A stretch of 64,000 bases of DNA, from positions 1-64,000 of the forward strand of contig NZ_JHVH01000019.1 of assembly GCF_000620045.1 (NCBI RefSeq). Reading direction: 5' to 3'. The notes under the pieces were generated by a model. It was not told where the DNA came from, did not search any database, and saw only the letters and a list, made by a program, of their open reading frames with translations. The DNA comes from Halomonas halodenitrificans DSM 735 (lineage in GTDB: Bacteria; Pseudomonadota; Gammaproteobacteria; Pseudomonadales; Halomonadaceae). Positions 63,090 through 64,000 of the stretch are shown here, in pieces (within the stretch, counting starts at the first letter, position 1; the number at the start of each line of letters is the position of its first letter). The position numbers and the translations under genes are program-made.

Positions 63090-64000
63090 ATGATCGAACC
63101 GGCATTTCTTGTCGCCGCCTTCCTGGGCGGCGCCGCCGCCCTGGCCACCCGCTTACCGCCGTTGGTCGGTTTCCTTTCCGCCGGCTTCGTGCTCAACGCA
63201 ATAGGCTACGACGACTCTCCCCTCCTCGCCATGATCTCCGAGATCGGCGTCACCCTGCTGCTGTTCACCATTGGCCTGAAGCTCGACGTACGGACTCTGC
63301 TGCGCCGTGAAGTCTGGGCCGGCACCAGCCTGCACATGATCGGCTCATCACTGCTGTTCTGTGGGCTGCTGGTGGGGCTCAAGGGGCTTGGCCTGACGCT
63401 GCTGGTCGATAGCCACTGGCATACGCTGCTGCTGGGCTTCGCCCTGTCATTCTCCAGCACGGTCTTCGTGATCAAGACGCTGGAGAAACGCAGCGAGACG
63501 CAGACCGCCTATGGGCGACTGGCCATTGGCGTATTGATCATGCAGGACGTCCTCGCCGTGCTGTTTATCACCGCTTCCACCGGCGAGCTGCCGAGCCCAT
63601 GGGCGCTGGGCCTGGTGCTGCTGATTCCGCTGGCACCGCTGCTGCGCCAGCTGCTGGACCGCCTGGGTCACGGCGAAATGCAGATCCTGTTCGGCATGCT
63701 GCTGGCCCTGGTGCTGGGCTATACGCTGTTCGAGATGCTGGGCCTCAAGGGGGACCTCGGCGCGCTGCTCGTGGGCCTGTTGCTGGCCCCCCACCCGGCT
63801 GCCCGGAATCTTTCGCGGGCGATGTTCAATATCAAGGAGCTGCTGTTGGTCGGCTTCTTCCTGAACATCGGCCTCACCGCCATGCCGAACGTCAGCCATG
63901 TCCTGATGGCGCTGCTGCTGGTCGCCCTGCTGCCTCTCAAGAGCCTGCTCTATTTCGTGATATTCATGCGCTATCCGATGCGCAATCGCACCTCGCTTCT
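63090..64000 (+). CDS. CPA2-family cation:proton antiporter (partial, runs off the right edge)
   Basis: The first 303 codons of a gene starting with the ATG at 63090 (CGGAGCG upstream); no stop is reached. It has about nine hydrophobic helices, the conserved FALSFSSTVFVIKTLEKR segment and a membrane Asp in LIMQDVLAVLF, both typical of Kef/CPA2 transporters. The hydrophobic N-terminus fits the family. A K+/H+ or Na+/H+ exchange role in pH or salt balance is likely. Any C-terminal TrkA-N (RCK) domain would be outside the window. Confidence 0.88.
   Translation, partial: MIEPAFLVAAFLGGAAALATRLPPLVGFLSAGFVLNAIGYDDSPLLAMISEIGVTLLLFTIGLKLDVRTLLRREVWAGTSLHMIGSSLLFCGLLVGLKGLGLTLLVDSHWHTLLLGFALSFSSTVFVIKTLEKRSETQTAYGRLAIGVLIMQDVLAVLFITASTGELPSPWALGLVLLIPLAPLLRQLLDRLGHGEMQILFGMLLALVLGYTLFEMLGLKGDLGALLVGLLLAPHPAARNLSRAMFNIKELLLVGFFLNIGLTAMPNVSHVLMALLLVALLPLKSLLYFVIFMRYPMRNRTSL

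Overview
The window reads as a stretch of chromosome from a high-GC, moderately halophilic gammaproteobacterium, most likely Halomonas or a close relative (Halomonadaceae). This is an inference from several things seen together: a class I PHA synthase with a Ser-Tyr-Cys-x-Gly-Gly active site, an extremely acidic lipoprotein, an AcnD/PrpF-type methylcitrate operon under a GntR regulator, and a palindromic repeat of a kind I remember from Halomonas genomes. No phage, integrase, insertion sequence, CRISPR array or defence island was seen. Almost all of the window is core metabolism.

Layout. 1-588: promoters and leader of an rRNA operon that is transcribed leftwards off the window. 589-9160: a complete propionate (2-methylcitrate) operon on the minus strand, in transcription order GntR regulator, prpB, prpC, acnD, prpF, prpD, with a promoter and three related palindromic operators upstream. 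9161-14673: pabB, cysB, trxA, an AI-2E-family permease and serS. 14832-21774: a YdiJ-like FAD/Fe-S oxidoreductase, a frameshifted serine hydrolase, and an HlyD/DUF2955 efflux pair. 21804-26869: trpEGDC on the minus strand, preceded by a candidate Trp leader peptide and by gph. 26978-29288: ndh, a GIY-YIG protein and rpe. 29472-33308: a sulfate ABC transporter (sbp-cysTWA). 33497-40617: yajG, tpm and the miaB-phoH-ybeY-corC-lnt cluster. 40732-45461: phaC, a DUF6489 protein, aroC and prmB. 45592-50595: smr, patatin and alpha/beta hydrolases, a 32-residue membrane peptide coupled to an AEC transporter, and sixA. 50588-56963: gpsA, pntAB and htpG with a clear sigma-32 promoter. 57069-64000: two hotdog thioesterases, a DUF1232 protein, slt, a LysE exporter, a TM2 protein, a cold-shock protein, the acidic lipoprotein and the start of a CPA2 antiporter that runs off the right edge.

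How the genes work together. The prp operon detoxifies propionyl-CoA through methylcitrate and carries both the PrpD and the AcnD/PrpF dehydration routes. pabB, trpEGDC and aroC all sit at the chorismate branch. cysB and the sulfate transporter belong to one sulfur-assimilation regulon. phaC draws on the acetyl-CoA and NADPH economy that pntAB also feeds.

The most unusual signal is that three conserved enzymes carry in-frame repeat-derived peptide insertions at loops or linkers: the YdiJ-like oxidoreductase (16479-16531), Gph (26560-26622) and CysA (32211-32240). Other points worth following are the putative Trp-codon attenuator peptide, the GntR operator set, the duplicated-motif acidic lipoprotein, the basic-tailed DUF6489 protein beside phaC, and the coupled membrane micropeptide. 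I did not find a wholly new multi-gene system.
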